From Sphingopyxis terrae subsp. terrae NBRC 15098 (GTDB lineage Bacteria; Pseudomonadota; Alphaproteobacteria; Sphingomonadales; Sphingomonadaceae), in NCBI RefSeq assembly GCF_001598815.1, contig NZ_BCZQ01000003.1, positions 310,001-374,000 of the forward strand: a DNA stretch of 64,000 bases. Direction: 5' to 3'. The notes below the pieces were generated by a model. That model made no database searches. It had not been told where the DNA came from and worked only from the letters and a program-made list of their open reading frames with translations. Below, one piece after another: positions 47,527 through 57,070 of the stretch; the stretch's first letter is position 1, and every line of letters begins with the position of its first letter. A program made the translations under genes and the position numbers.

Positions 47527-49113
47527 TCAGATTCCTTCGCCGGCCCGCTTCGATGCGGTGTCGGCCAGCGAACCGAGCTTGGGCCCTTCGGCGGGCCGGG
47601 CGGCGACCGGCGTCAGCGCGGCGCCGACCGAGACCGAGGTGAGCTGGCGGATGCGGGCACGGAAATCGGCGAGCGCCTTGCCTTCGAGTTGCGCGCGCGT
47701 CACGAAGCTGACCGACAGCGGGTTCACCGCGACGCCGTTGCGATAGACTTCATAGTGAAGATGCGGGCCGGTCGACAGGCCGCTCGACCCGATATAGCCG
47801 ATGACCTGACCGCGATTGACATGTTGGCCCGGGCGCACCGCGATGCGGCTCATATGGCCGTAACCGGTGCCCAGACCCGCGCCATGGTTCAGTTTCACAT
47901 AGTTGCCGAAACCGCCGGTCCGCCCCGCGATCGTCACCACGCCGTCGCTGACCGCATAAATGGGCGCGCCGTAGCCGCCGCCGAAATCGACGCCGCTATG
48001 CATGCGCGTGTAGCCGAGGATCGGGTGGCGGCGCATGCCGAAGGTCGATGTGATGCGGCCGTTCGTCGGACGGACCATGCCGCCGCGCTGCTGCCCGATG
48101 CCCGACGCTTCATACCATTGGGTGCGGCCGTCGACCGTCCATTCGATCATCGACAGTTTCGGCTTTCCGCCGCGCACCAGCCCGGCGTAAAGCAGCTTGC
48201 CCGTCTCGCTCTCGCCCGTTTCGGCGCGGCGATGGTCGAGGATGATGTCGAATTCGTCCGATGCGCGAATATCGCTGCCGACCGAAATCTGGCGGCTGAT
48301 CACGCGCAGATAGGATTGGATCGCCTCGGGCGGTGCGCCGGCGGCGCGCGCCGAGCGATAGAGGCTGTCGCCGACCCGGCCGCGGATGCGCAGCGGTGTA
48401 TTGTCGACCGCGATCGGGATGCGGCGCATCACCAGTCGGCCGTCGATACGCTCCATCTCGATCCGCAAGTCGAAGCGCGCCCGCATCGCGAGTGCATCGA
48501 CCGGGCGCGGCATCGTGCGCGCGGCGCGGCGGCCGAGGATCAGGTCGATCCGCGTTCCCGCGGCGATATCGGACAGCGGCACGGCGCCCGCGACCTGGCT
48601 GGCGATCGCCTGCGCATCGGGGCTGCCGACGCCCGAGCGTTCGAGCACGCGGGCGAAGCTGTCGCCCTGCCCCAGCGTCGCGGTGAGTTCGATCTGCGGC
48701 CGTTCGGGCGTCTGGGCCAGCGGGCGCACCGCGTCGGTCGCCGCCATATGGCGCCCGGTGTCGCCGCCATAGGCGATCGGCACGATCATCTGCGCGCGCG
48801 CTTCGTTGAAGTCCGATGCGTCGAGCGCCGGAGCGCCGCCGATCTCGAGCGGTTTCAGCCCCGGAAAGGTCGATATGGCCGTGCCGCACAGCAAGGTGAG
48901 CGTGGCCAGCCCGCGCCACCATTCCGCCGATCCGATATTGTCGCCAAGGTCGGGGACGAGGTCGATATGCGCGAAACGGTCGCGCAGCGCGTCGATCCAG
49001 GACAGCGCGCGGGGCGATTCGTCCGCGGCACGGCGCAGCGAAATCGCCTGCGACATCGACAGGGTCGCGGCATTGCCCGACATACCCGCGATGGGTTCGT
49101 GACGCTGAAACAA
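47527..49113 (-). CDS. M23 family metallopeptidase (LytM-type)
   Basis: The protein of up to 528 residues has one membrane helix near residues 68-86. A long middle region has LysM/opacity-like folds (SFARVLERSGVGSPDAQAIA, GRVGDSLYRSARAAGAPP), and a C-terminal M23 domain carries RMHSGVDFGG and GPHLHYEVYRNG with HxxxD and HxH zinc ligands. It should cut cell-wall cross-bridges or regulate amidases in the periplasm. The start is TTG 49113 (FQRHEPIAG after it), preceded by gggg; ATG 49083 is an alternative. A CtrA-type box lies just upstream. Confidence 0.88.
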   Translation of the reverse strand: MFQRHEPIAGMSGNAATLSMSQAISLRRAADESPRALSWIDALRDRFAHIDLVPDLGDNIGSAEWWRGLATLTLLCGTAISTFPGLKPLEIGGAPALDASDFNEARAQMIVPIAYGGDTGRHMAATDAVRPLAQTPERPQIELTATLGQGDSFARVLERSGVGSPDAQAIASQVAGAVPLSDIAAGTRIDLILGRRAARTMPRPVDALAMRARFDLRIEMERIDGRLVMRRIPIAVDNTPLRIRGRVGDSLYRSARAAGAPPEAIQSYLRVISRQISVGSDIRASDEFDIILDHRRAETGESETGKLLYAGLVRGGKPKLSMIEWTVDGRTQWYEASGIGQQRGGMVRPTNGRITSTFGMRRHPILGYTRMHSGVDFGGGYGAPIYAVSDGVVTIAGRTGGFGNYVKLNHGAGLGTGYGHMSRIAVRPGQHVNRGQVIGYIGSSGLSTGPHLHYEVYRNGVAVNPLSVSFVTRAQLEGKALADFRARIRQLTSVSVGAALTPVAARPAEGPKLGSLADTASKRAGEGI

Positions 49114-49187
49114 ATCGCAACCCCCGCTCGACGGGCCCCCAAAGCCCGGCCGTCGATGATGTTTTCGACCCGAGGTCTGTAAACAAA

Positions 49188-49212
49188 GGCCGTTAAAGTC
49201 AATTTAACGGCC
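49188..49212. promoter_or_regulatory. Perfect dyad containing a full CtrA-type box
   Basis: GGCCGTTAAA (49188-49197) and TTTAACGGCC (49203-49212) are perfect complements with a 5-nt centre. Within it, TTAA-N7-TTAA (49193-49207) is an exact match to the CtrA full site. It lies in the 241-bp divergent gap between the M23 peptidase and the helicase, 75 bp from the TTG start of the former and 143 bp from the helicase start. Confidence 0.65.
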
Positions 49213-49354
49213 ACGCGAACGCGCGGGCTTGCGGCCAGTCGTGGCGCGTGCGGGTTATGATGTGCCGCGATCGGGAAATCGACCGGATCGCTCCGCCTTC
49301 GTCGATCCGCTGTTGCGCCGCCGCGCCGCCCGTGCCAGCGTTGCATCCAAGAAA

Positions 49355-52171
49355 ATGCCGTCCCACTCCTCCCACCCGGTCAAGGCTGTCCTTGGCCCCA
49401 CCAACACCGGCAAAACCCATTTGGCGGTCGAGCGCCTGACGGCGCATGCCAGCGGGATGATCGGCTTTCCGCTGCGCCTGCTGGCGCGCGAGGTCTATGA
49501 CCGGGTCGTCGCCATCAAAGGGCCCGCGCAGGTCGCCCTCGTCACCGGGGAGGAACGCATCTGGCCTGCCGAAGCGCGCTATGTGCTGGGAACGATGGAG
49601 GCGCTGCCGGTCGACCGCGACGTCGCCTTCGTCGGCATCGACGAGGCGCAGCTTGGCGCCGACCCCGAGCGCGGCCATGTCTTCACCGACCGCGTGCTGC
49701 GCGCGCGCGGCCGCGAAGAGACGATGATCCTTGGTTCGGCGAGCATCAAGGGGCTGGTGCGCGATCTGGTTCCCGAAATCGACGTCATCAGCCGGCCGCG
49801 CTTTTCGACGCTGAGCTATGCCGGCGCAGCAAAGCTGTCGCGCCTGCCCAAACGATCGGCGATCGTCGCCTTTTCGGCCGAGGAGGTGTATGCGATCGCC
49901 GAGATGCTGCGCCGCTTTTCGGGCGGCGCTGCGGTGGTCATGGGGGCGCTCAGCCCCAAGACGCGCAACGCGCAGGTCGCGATGTTCGAAGCGGGCGAGG
50001 TCGACTATCTCGTCGCCACCGACGCGATCGGCATGGGGCTGAACCTCGACGTCCAGCATGTCGCCTTCGCGAGCCTGCAGAAATTCGACGGCCGCCGGGT
50101 CCGCCGCCTGACCATATCGGAAATGGCGCAGATCGCCGGACGCGCAGGGCGGCACCAGCAGGACGGCAGTTTCGGTACCGTCGGCCAGCCGCAGGGCGGC
50201 TTCACGCCCGAAGAAATCGCCGCGATCGAAGGCCATCATTTCCCGCCGCTGACCAGCCTGTTCTGGCGCAATCCGGCGCCGCGTTTCGATACGCTCGACA
50301 CGCTGATCGCCGACCTTGCGCGGCCGCCCGAGCACAAGGCGCTGCGCCCGGCCCCCGAAGCCGTCGATATTGCGGTGCTCAAGCATCTGGCGGGCGACAT
50401 GGAGGTGCGCGCACGCGCCGACGAAGCCGCCGCGGTGCAGCGCCTGTGGGACGTGTGCGGCCTCCCCGATTTCGAACAGCTCGGCCCCGAACATCATAGC
50501 CGCACCGTCCTCAAGCTGTGGCAATGGCGCACAAGCGGCAACGGGATGATCGACCCCGACTGGTTCGCGCGCCGCCTCGCCCGGCTCGACCAGGTCGATG
50601 GCGATATCGACCAGCTCGCAAGCCGCATCGCCGCGGTCCGCACATTATGCTTTATCGCCCAGCGGGGCGACTGGATCGAAGGCGGCGCCGGATGGACCGA
50701 GCGCACGCAGGACCTCGAATCGCGATTGTCCGACGCGCTGCATGCGGCGCTCGCACAGCGTTTCGTCGATCGCCGCCTGGCGCTGCTGATCCGCGATGCG
50801 GGGCAGCGCCACGCCGCGCTGCCGGTCGCGGTCGGCCCCGACGGCACCGTCGCCGTCGACGGCGAAGCGATCGGGACGCTCAAAGGCTTTCAGTTCAAGG
50901 TCGATCCCGGCGCGCGCGCCAGCGATCACCGCCTTTTACTCGCCACCGCCGAGAAGCATCTGCGCGCCGAACTCGCCCGCCGCGCCGCGCTGCTTGCAAG
51001 CGGCGAGGACAAGGCGATCGAACTGGTCAGCGAAGCCGGCGCGCCGCCGCGGCTCGCTTGGCACGGCCAGACGATCGCGACACTCGCGCGCGGCCCGACA
51101 CTTGTACAGCCGGCGATCCAGATCGACCCGTCGCTTCGGCGGCTCGAACCGCAGCAGGTGCAAGCGATCGCCGAGCGGTTGCAGATTTTCGTCGCCGAAC
51201 AGCTCGCGCGCCATGCCGCGCCGCTGGCCGCGATGGGCGAAGCGGCGGGCGACCTGTTCACCCCGCCGCATGTCCGCGCGCTGCTCGCCGCGCTCGTCGA
51301 TGGCGGCGGCATGGCGCCGCGCGCGCAGGTCGAGGCGCAACTGGGCGCGATGAGCGCCGACGAACGCCCCTATCTGCGCAAGCTCGGCCTGACTGTCGGG
51401 TCGCTCGACCTTTTTCACCACCTGCTTCTCAAGCCCGAAGCCGTGCGCTGGCGCGCCGCGCTGCTCGCGGCGCAACAAGGAAGCGCACCGATCCCGGCGC
51501 TGCCGCCGCAGGGCGCGGTGCTGCAAAAGAGCGGCCATCACGGCGGGCTGCGCATTGCAGGCTTCCGCCGCTGCGCCTCGGGCTGGCTGCGTATCGACAT
51601 GGCCGAAAAGCTGGCGCGTCAGGCCCATGCCGCGCGTCTGAAGGCCGCGCATCCGCCGACCGAGCCCGTCGCGGGTGCAGCCGAACATCATGCCGACCAT
51701 CCTGACGGCGCCGACGAAGGTCAGGGGGTTTCGGCCGCGCCGCCGCCCGGCTTCGTCATCGACCCGGCGCTCGCCATCTCGCTCGGGCTTGACGAGGAAA
51801 CGCGCCGCGCGCTGCTGCAGGCGTTCGGCTTTCGCAGCGTCGGCGACCCCGCGCTCCAGCGCTGGCGCTGGTCGGGGCTGAAGGCCGCCGACAAGCGCAA
51901 GCGCCGCAAGCACAAGGCGGGCGACAAACGGCCTGAAACAAAGGCCACAACCTCGACCGATGGACACCCGGCACGGCACCGAGCCAAGCCGCGCAAGACC
52001 GGCAAGCCGAACACGGCAAAGGGTCAGCGGCCGCAGGGGCAGCAGCAGAGCAAAGGCGGGGCGCGGCCACCGCGAACCGACCGTCCCGACCGCCCGGTCC
52101 GGCGCGGCCCGTCGCCGAACAGCCCCTTCGCCGGGTTGGCCGCGCTGATGGCAGAGGCGCGCAAGGACTGA
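49355..52171 (+). CDS. SUV3-like DEAD/DEAH helicase
   Basis: The 938-residue protein has Walker A GPTNTGKTHLAVERL at residues 10-24, a DEAQ motif II in GIDEAQLG, then SAT-like GSASIKG, FSAEEVY and motif VI QIAGRAGR. This is the mitochondrial SUV3-type ATP-dependent RNA helicase arrangement. A long C-terminal region ends in a lysine/arginine/proline-rich disordered tail (KRKRRKHKAGDKRPET and PDRPVRRGPS). ATG 49355 is chosen because homologues begin just before the Walker A; a TTG at 49229 is an in-frame alternative. It overlaps the S4 gene by 1 bp. Confidence 0.9.
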   Translation: MPSHSSHPVKAVLGPTNTGKTHLAVERLTAHASGMIGFPLRLLAREVYDRVVAIKGPAQVALVTGEERIWPAEARYVLGTMEALPVDRDVAFVGIDEAQLGADPERGHVFTDRVLRARGREETMILGSASIKGLVRDLVPEIDVISRPRFSTLSYAGAAKLSRLPKRSAIVAFSAEEVYAIAEMLRRFSGGAAVVMGALSPKTRNAQVAMFEAGEVDYLVATDAIGMGLNLDVQHVAFASLQKFDGRRVRRLTISEMAQIAGRAGRHQQDGSFGTVGQPQGGFTPEEIAAIEGHHFPPLTSLFWRNPAPRFDTLDTLIADLARPPEHKALRPAPEAVDIAVLKHLAGDMEVRARADEAAAVQRLWDVCGLPDFEQLGPEHHSRTVLKLWQWRTSGNGMIDPDWFARRLARLDQVDGDIDQLASRIAAVRTLCFIAQRGDWIEGGAGWTERTQDLESRLSDALHAALAQRFVDRRLALLIRDAGQRHAALPVAVGPDGTVAVDGEAIGTLKGFQFKVDPGARASDHRLLLATAEKHLRAELARRAALLASGEDKAIELVSEAGAPPRLAWHGQTIATLARGPTLVQPAIQIDPSLRRLEPQQVQAIAERLQIFVAEQLARHAAPLAAMGEAAGDLFTPPHVRALLAALVDGGGMAPRAQVEAQLGAMSADERPYLRKLGLTVGSLDLFHHLLLKPEAVRWRAALLAAQQGSAPIPALPPQGAVLQKSGHHGGLRIAGFRRCASGWLRIDMAEKLARQAHAARLKAAHPPTEPVAGAAEHHADHPDGADEGQGVSAAPPPGFVIDPALAISLGLDEETRRALLQAFGFRSVGDPALQRWRWSGLKAADKRKRRKHKAGDKRPETKATTSTDGHPARHRAKPRKTGKPNTAKGQRPQGQQQSKGGARPPRTDRPDRPVRRGPSPNSPFAGLAALMAEARKD

Positions 52172-52500
52172 TGGCAAGCCCCGGCGCAGCAGGCAGCATC
52201 CGGCTCGACAAGCTGCTCTGGTATCTGCGCTTCGCGCGCTCGCGCAGCATCGCGCAGGCGATGGTCGCGGCGGGGCATATCCGCCTCGACGGCCGCCGCG
52301 TCAGCCGCGCGTCGGTCGCGGTCCATCCCGGCGCGACGATCGTGCTGCCGGTCGGCGAACGCATCGAAGTGATCCGCCTCCTGACCCTGCCGCCACGCCG
52401 CGGTCCCGCGCCCGAAGCGCAGGCCTGTTACGAACGACTGACCTCTGCGCCGGCCTCTCCGGGAAATGAGAGTGATTCGCAACTGGCGGCGGACCATTGA
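52171..52500 (+). CDS. RNA-binding S4 domain protein (Hsp15/HslR-like)
   Basis: The 109-residue protein has an S4 domain at residues 9-60: IRLDKLLWYLRFARSRSIAQ, then GHIRLDGRRVSRASVAV. It resembles HslR, which recycles nascent chain-50S complexes. The ATG overlaps the helicase stop (TGATG), so the two are translationally linked, a pairing common in alphaproteobacteria. Confidence 0.88.
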   Translation: MASPGAAGSIRLDKLLWYLRFARSRSIAQAMVAAGHIRLDGRRVSRASVAVHPGATIVLPVGERIEVIRLLTLPPRRGPAPEAQACYERLTSAPASPGNESDSQLAADH

Positions 52501-52581
52501 CGCATCGCCGCCACGCGGCATAGGAGGCGGGGAATCGCAACAAGGGGCGGCAGCAATCCGCCACGAAGGGAGCCCTTACCC

Positions 52582-52920
52582 ATGACCTATGTCGTCACCG
52601 ACGCCTGCATCCGCTGCAAATATATGGATTGCGTCGAGGTTTGCCCCGTGGACTGCTTCTATGAGGGCGAGAATATGCTCGTCATCAACCCCAATGAATG
52701 CATCGATTGCGGCGTGTGCGAACCCGAATGCCCCGCCGAGGCGATTCTGCCCGATACCGAGAGCGGCCTTGAAAAATGGCTGGAAGTGAACAGCAAGTTC
52801 AGCGCCGAATGGCCGAACATCACGACCAAGAAGGACAGCCCCGCCGACGCCGACGAATATAAGGGCGTCGACGACAAATATGAAAAATTCTTCTCGCCCG
52901 AACCGGGCGAAGGCGACTGA
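52582..52920 (+). CDS. fdxA: Seven-iron ferredoxin FdxA
   Basis: The 112-residue protein carries one 3Fe-4S and one 4Fe-4S cluster: [18 protein letters not shown] then [15 protein letters not shown]. The C-terminal extension rich in Asp and Glu is usual for this type. It transfers electrons in the cytoplasm. It follows the S4 gene by 81 bp and ends at a strong intrinsic terminator. Confidence 0.96.
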   Translation: MTYVVTDACIRCKYMDCVEVCPVDCFYEGENMLVINPNECIDCGVCEPECPAEAILPDTESGLEKWLEVNSKFSAEWPNITTKKDSPADADEYKGVDDKYEKFFSPEPGEGD

Positions 52921-52931
52921 GACCAGGGACA

Positions 52932-52959
52932 GGGCGGGATTTTCCCGCCCTTTTCTTTT
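52932..52959 (+). terminator. Intrinsic terminator after fdxA
   Basis: GGGCGGG (52932-52938) and CCCGCCC (52944-52950) pair around a 5-nt loop and are followed by TTTTCTTTT. It begins 12 bp after the fdxA stop. Confidence 0.88.
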
Positions 52960-53081
52960 GTAGTTCCTGCCGCTGAAACGGGGAGCGCTGCAAGGCCGCG
53001 CACCGCCCGTCGTTGAAGCGCCGCGGCACGGCGGCACCGAACGGGCTTTGCGCCATCGCTATGCGCGCCTATATCATGCGC

Positions 53082-54524
53082 ATGACAAGCCCCACCGATC
53101 CCCGCCGCTTCCTCTACCGCGCCGATGCGCTCGACCCCGATCTGGCGCAGAAACTCGCGCGCGAGGCACTGGCGAAGGCCGACGATGGCGAGCTTTATCT
53201 GCAATATCGCGCGACCGAGAGCTTCGGCTTCGACGACGGGCGTCTGAAGACCGCCGATTATTCGACCGACGCCGGCTTCGGGCTGCGCGCCGTGACGGGC
53301 GAGATGACGGGCTTTGCGCATGCCAGCGACGTCAGCGCCGGCGCGATCCGTCGCGCCGCCGAAACGCTGGCGTTGCTCGATCCCGCGAAACAGGCACCCG
53401 CCGGCCCGCCGCCGCGCACCAACCGCCACCTCTATGACGAGGCGAACCCCCTCGACCTCGTCCCCTTCGCGAAGAAGGTCGAGCTCTGCCAGAAGATCGA
53501 CGCCGCTGCGCGCGCGCGCGATCCGCGCATCGTGCAGGTGTCGGTCGCGCTCGCGGGTAGCTGGTCGGTGGTCGAAATCGTCCGCGCCGACGGCTTCCTC
53601 GCAACCGACATCCGCCCGCTCGTCCGCCTCAACGTCTCGATCGTCGTCGAAGAAAATGGACGGCGCGAGAGCGGCTATTTCGGCCTCGGCGGCCGTTATA
53701 TGTACGATCACCTCTTCGAAGAGGCGCAGTGGAACCGCGCGATCGACGAGGCGCTGAATCAGGCGCTCGTCAATCTGCGCGCGGTCGATGCCCCCGCCGG
53801 CGAATTTACCGTGCTGCTCGGCCCCGGCTGGCCGGGCGTGCTGCTCCATGAAGCGGTCGGGCATGGGCTCGAGGGCGATTTCAACCGCAAGGGCACCAGC
53901 GCCTTTTCGGGCCGGATCGGGGAACGCGTCGCGGCGGCGGGCGTCACCGTGGTCGACGACGGCGCGATGGAAAGCCCGGTCGGCGGCGGTCGCCGCGGTT
54001 CGCTCAGCATCGACGACGAGGGTACGCCTACGGGCGAGACCGTGCTGATCGAGGACGGCATCCTCAAGGGCTATATGCAGGACCGCCTCAATGCGCGGCT
54101 GATGGGCGTCGAACCGACCGGTAATGGTCGCCGCGAAAGCTTTGCGCACGCGCCGATGCCGCGGATGACCAACACCTTCATGCGGGGTGGTAACGACGAT
54201 CCCGCCGAGCTGCTGAGCCGCGTCAAGAACGGCATCTTCGCCAAGAGCTTCGGCGGCGGACAGGTGGACATCGTGTCGGGCAAGTTCGTGTTCAGCTGCA
54301 CCGAAGCCTACAAGATCGAGAACGGCAAGATCGGGGACTCGATCAAGGGCGCGACCCTGATCGGCGACGGGCCGAGCGTGCTGACCAAAGTCAGCGGCAT
54401 CGGCAACGACATGGCGATCGACGAAGGCATCGGCATCTGCGGCAAGGGAGGGCAGAGCGTCCCCGCGGGCGTCGGCCAGCCGACGCTGCTGGTGAACGGT
54501 CTGACGGTCGGCGGGACAGCCTGA
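53082..54524 (+). CDS. tldD: Metalloprotease TldD
   Basis: The 480-residue protein is the catalytic half of the TldD/TldE heterodimer. The HExxxH zinc motif is LLHEAVGHGLEGD, and the C-terminal GGGQVDIVSGKFVFSC is typical. TldDE degrades unfolded peptides and matures modified peptides such as microcins. tldE is not in the window. Start choices are 53082 and 53076; the first gives MTSPTDPRRFLYR. It is followed by a palindromic repeat. Confidence 0.95.
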   Translation: MTSPTDPRRFLYRADALDPDLAQKLAREALAKADDGELYLQYRATESFGFDDGRLKTADYSTDAGFGLRAVTGEMTGFAHASDVSAGAIRRAAETLALLDPAKQAPAGPPPRTNRHLYDEANPLDLVPFAKKVELCQKIDAAARARDPRIVQVSVALAGSWSVVEIVRADGFLATDIRPLVRLNVSIVVEENGRRESGYFGLGGRYMYDHLFEEAQWNRAIDEALNQALVNLRAVDAPAGEFTVLLGPGWPGVLLHEAVGHGLEGDFNRKGTSAFSGRIGERVAAAGVTVVDDGAMESPVGGGRRGSLSIDDEGTPTGETVLIEDGILKGYMQDRLNARLMGVEPTGNGRRESFAHAPMPRMTNTFMRGGNDDPAELLSRVKNGIFAKSFGGGQVDIVSGKFVFSCTEAYKIENGKIGDSIKGATLIGDGPSVLTKVSGIGNDMAIDEGIGICGKGGQSVPAGVGQPTLLVNGLTVGGTA

Positions 54525-54530
54525 CAATCG

Positions 54531-54626
54531 CGTCATCGCGAAGGGCGAAGTGACGAAGCAATCTCAAGCGCCCGGCCTTGCGCAACGGCGATGACTCGAG
54601 ATTGCTTTGCTTCGCTCGCAATGACG
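54531..54626. repeat. Palindromic intergenic repeat (copy B)
   Basis: Ends cgtcatcgcga (54531-54541) and tcgcaatgacg (54616-54626) are near-perfect inverted repeats, with inner arms aagcaatctc and gagattgctt. It has the same design as 3764-3858. It lies 6 bp after the tldD stop. Confidence 0.75.
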
Positions 54627-54740
54627 AAGACTGTGACAGCCCTCACTTGGCGTTCGCCCGATCCGCGCATATAGAGGACCAAACAAAAATAGATTTCGGT
54701 CGCATCATCCGTGGGGCACCCCCACAACAGGGAGGTTTGC

Positions 54741-55961
54741 ATGCGTTCGAGTCTGCGTTTCGTGTCCGTCGCCGCCGTTGCCGCGATGCTCGCCGCCGTT
54801 CCGGGATCGGCGCAAAAGACCACCGGCCCCAAGGAACGCTATGAAATGGACGTCGCGACGATGTCGGGTTTCGCCGCGATGGCGGGGGGCGGTCGCGGCG
54901 GCCTGGGCGGCGCGATGAGCATGATGTTCGGCGGCGACCCGTCGAGCCGCGTCGCCTACACGCTCAACCTCCGTCTCGGCTCCGACCAGTCGCCGACCGC
55001 GCCGCCGCCCAAGGGCGATCATTATTTCGAACCGCAGGCCAAGCTCGGCAAATCGGTGCCGCTGATCGCGCCGCCGCGCGCCGAAGGCAGCTACACCCCC
55101 GAATTCGAACGGCCCAAGGGGCGACTGCTGCTCTATTGGGGCTGCGGCGCCAAGGCCGGTCCCGGCCAGCCGGTCATCATCGATTTCGCCAAGGTCGCGG
55201 CGGGACAGGTTCCGCCCGGCCTCTTCTCGAGCGCGGTGCCGATCATCCGCGAGGTCAGCCAGGCGAACAGCAAATCCTATGTCGACTGGCCGAACAGCAA
55301 GGGCGGCAAACAGCCGCAGGCGGGGTCGTCGCTGATCGGGGCGCACCGGATCAACAGCAATGTCGGGTCGGACATCAATTTCAATCTCGCGCAGGATTAC
55401 ATGCCGGGTCTCCAGGCCTCGACCGCGCAACAGGCCGACGGATCGGTGATGATCCGCTGGGGCGCGCTCCAGCCCGCGACCGGCTATGTCGCATGGACGA
55501 TCGGCGGCATGGACCGCGGCGGCGGCAATGGCGACATGGTCTGGTGGACGAGCAGCGCATCGAAGGAATTCGGCGGCGGCCTGTGGGATTGGCTCCCCCC
55601 GTCGGTCGTCGCCAACCTGATCACGAAAAAGATCGTGATGCCGCCATCGCAGACGAGCTGCCAGATCCCGGCCGAGGTCAAGAAAGCGTCTGGCGAAATG
55701 ATGATCGGCAATCTTAACGCCTTCGGTCCCGAAGCCAATTTCTCCTATCCGCCCAAGCCCGCGGGCAATGCGGTGTGGAATATCGACTGGACCGCCAAGG
55801 TGCGCTTCCGGTCGCACACCATGCTGCTCGTCGGCGCCGATATGGGCGGCATGGGCGCGATGGGCGGCAGCAGCGGCAGCGCCAGCACCCCCGCCGAACC
55901 GCCCAAGAAAACGAAGTGCAAGGGACCGCTCGGCATCCCGCTGCCCGACGGCGCCTGCTGA
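54741..55961 (+). CDS. Exported protein, unknown function
   Basis: The 406-residue protein has a signal peptide (VSVAAVAAMLAAVPGSAQ). The mature part has a Gly-rich segment with Met (GGGRGGLGGAMSMMFGG) near residue 50. Two later parts look beta-rich: RGRLLLYWGCGAKAGPG-like KGRLLLYWGCG and SVMIRWGALQPATGYVAWTI. A second Gly/Met segment (GADMGGMGAMGGSSGSAS) is near the C terminus. Four Cys are present, some perhaps in disulphides. I do not recognise a family. An aggaggtttgc Shine-Dalgarno (GGAGG) precedes ATG 54741. Confidence 0.78.
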   Translation: MRSSLRFVSVAAVAAMLAAVPGSAQKTTGPKERYEMDVATMSGFAAMAGGGRGGLGGAMSMMFGGDPSSRVAYTLNLRLGSDQSPTAPPPKGDHYFEPQAKLGKSVPLIAPPRAEGSYTPEFERPKGRLLLYWGCGAKAGPGQPVIIDFAKVAAGQVPPGLFSSAVPIIREVSQANSKSYVDWPNSKGGKQPQAGSSLIGAHRINSNVGSDINFNLAQDYMPGLQASTAQQADGSVMIRWGALQPATGYVAWTIGGMDRGGGNGDMVWWTSSASKEFGGGLWDWLPPSVVANLITKKIVMPPSQTSCQIPAEVKKASGEMMIGNLNAFGPEANFSYPPKPAGNAVWNIDWTAKVRFRSHTMLLVGADMGGMGAMGGSSGSASTPAEPPKKTKCKGPLGIPLPDGAC

Positions 55962-56049
55962 TTTCCGCCGGCGCTTTCAGGCTCGGTTCACGCGTCTCCG
56001 TCTATGGAGTGGGGAGGGGTAGGACATTTCGAACCGCAGGAGCCCTGTC

Positions 56050-56451
56050 ATGCGTCCGCTGATTACCGCCATCATCGCCGCCGCCGCTGTCGCGGCGGTT
56101 CCCGCTGCCGCCACCGCGCGCGAAAAGCTCGCACCCGAGGCGCAGCTTGCCAAGCTGCTCGAAGGCCGCGTCGCCGGCAAGGCGCGCGACTGCATCTCGC
56201 TCTCGGCCGTCACGAGCAGCCAGGTCATCGACAAGACCGCTATCGTCTATCGCATCGGGGACACCCTGTGGGTCAACCGGCCGAAAAATGCCGACAGCCT
56301 CGACGGCGACGATGTGCTTGTTACCAAGACCACCACGTCGCAGCTCTGTTCGATCGACACGGTCGAACTGCACGACCGTAGCAGCCACATGTATAACGGC
56401 TTCGTCTCGCTCGGCGAATTTACCCCCTATCGGCGCGCGGGATCGAACTGA
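56050..56451 (+). CDS. Small exported protein, unknown function
   Basis: The 133-residue protein has a signal peptide (ITAIIAAAAVAAVPAAATAR). The mature part contains the pattern GRVAGKARDCISLSAVTSSQ, then DTLWVNRPKNADSL and TTTSQLCSIDTVELHDRSS, with two Cys that may pair. I recognise sphingomonad-type small periplasmic proteins of this shape but no function. It lies 88 bp after the larger exported protein and 12 bp before the DUF924 gene. Confidence 0.78.
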   Translation: MRPLITAIIAAAAVAAVPAAATAREKLAPEAQLAKLLEGRVAGKARDCISLSAVTSSQVIDKTAIVYRIGDTLWVNRPKNADSLDGDDVLVTKTTTSQLCSIDTVELHDRSSHMYNGFVSLGEFTPYRRAGSN

Positions 56452-56463
56452 TAGATAAGGGGA

Positions 56464-57042
56464 ATGTTCGACGACGACCTCCCCTCTCCCCCGCCGCCGC
56501 CCGCCGATTGGCCGCACAGGCTGCTCACCTTCTGGTTCGACAGCCACGGAATGGACGACTGGTATGGCGGCGGGGCTGATTTCGATGTCGCGGTGCGCGA
56601 TCTGGCAGCCGACTGGCTGGCGGCGCTGCGTAGCCAGCCTGCCGAGACCTTTCTGACCGACCCCGACACCGCGCTCGCCGCGACCATCCTGTTCGACCAG
56701 GTGCCGCGCAACATCTTTCGCGGCAGCGCAGAGGCCTTTGCAACCGACGATCTGGCGCGCCAGATCGCGCGCGGCATCGTCGCGCAAGGCTGGGACCAGC
56801 ACTGGCCCGACGCACGGCGCCAGTTCGCCTATCTGCCCTTCGAACATAGCGAGGATATCGCCGATCAGCGCGAATCGCTGCGCCTGATGTCCGAACTCGC
56901 CGATCCCGTCTTCCACGATTATGCGCAGAAGCATTTCGACATTATCGACCGTTTCGGACGCTTTCCCCACCGCAATGCCGCCCTCGGCCGCGCAACCCGC
57001 GCCGATGAGCAGGCGGCGATAGAAGAGGGCAAGAATTGGTGA
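56464..57042 (+). CDS. DUF924 family protein
   Basis: The 192-residue protein matches the all-helical DUF924 family. Conserved segments are LLTFWFDSHGMDDWYGGG at the N terminus, TILFDQVPRNIFRGSAEAFA, and FAYLPFEHSEDIADQ with HFDIIDRFGRFPHRN near the end. The fold is TPR-like and the function is unknown. It is likely co-transcribed with the following oxidase-like gene, 28 bp away. Confidence 0.88.
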   Translation: MFDDDLPSPPPPPADWPHRLLTFWFDSHGMDDWYGGGADFDVAVRDLAADWLAALRSQPAETFLTDPDTALAATILFDQVPRNIFRGSAEAFATDDLARQIARGIVAQGWDQHWPDARRQFAYLPFEHSEDIADQRESLRLMSELADPVFHDYAQKHFDIIDRFGRFPHRNAALGRATRADEQAAIEEGKNW

Positions 57043-57070
57043 TAGACCGGCCGCCGAACGGAGCTTTGCC

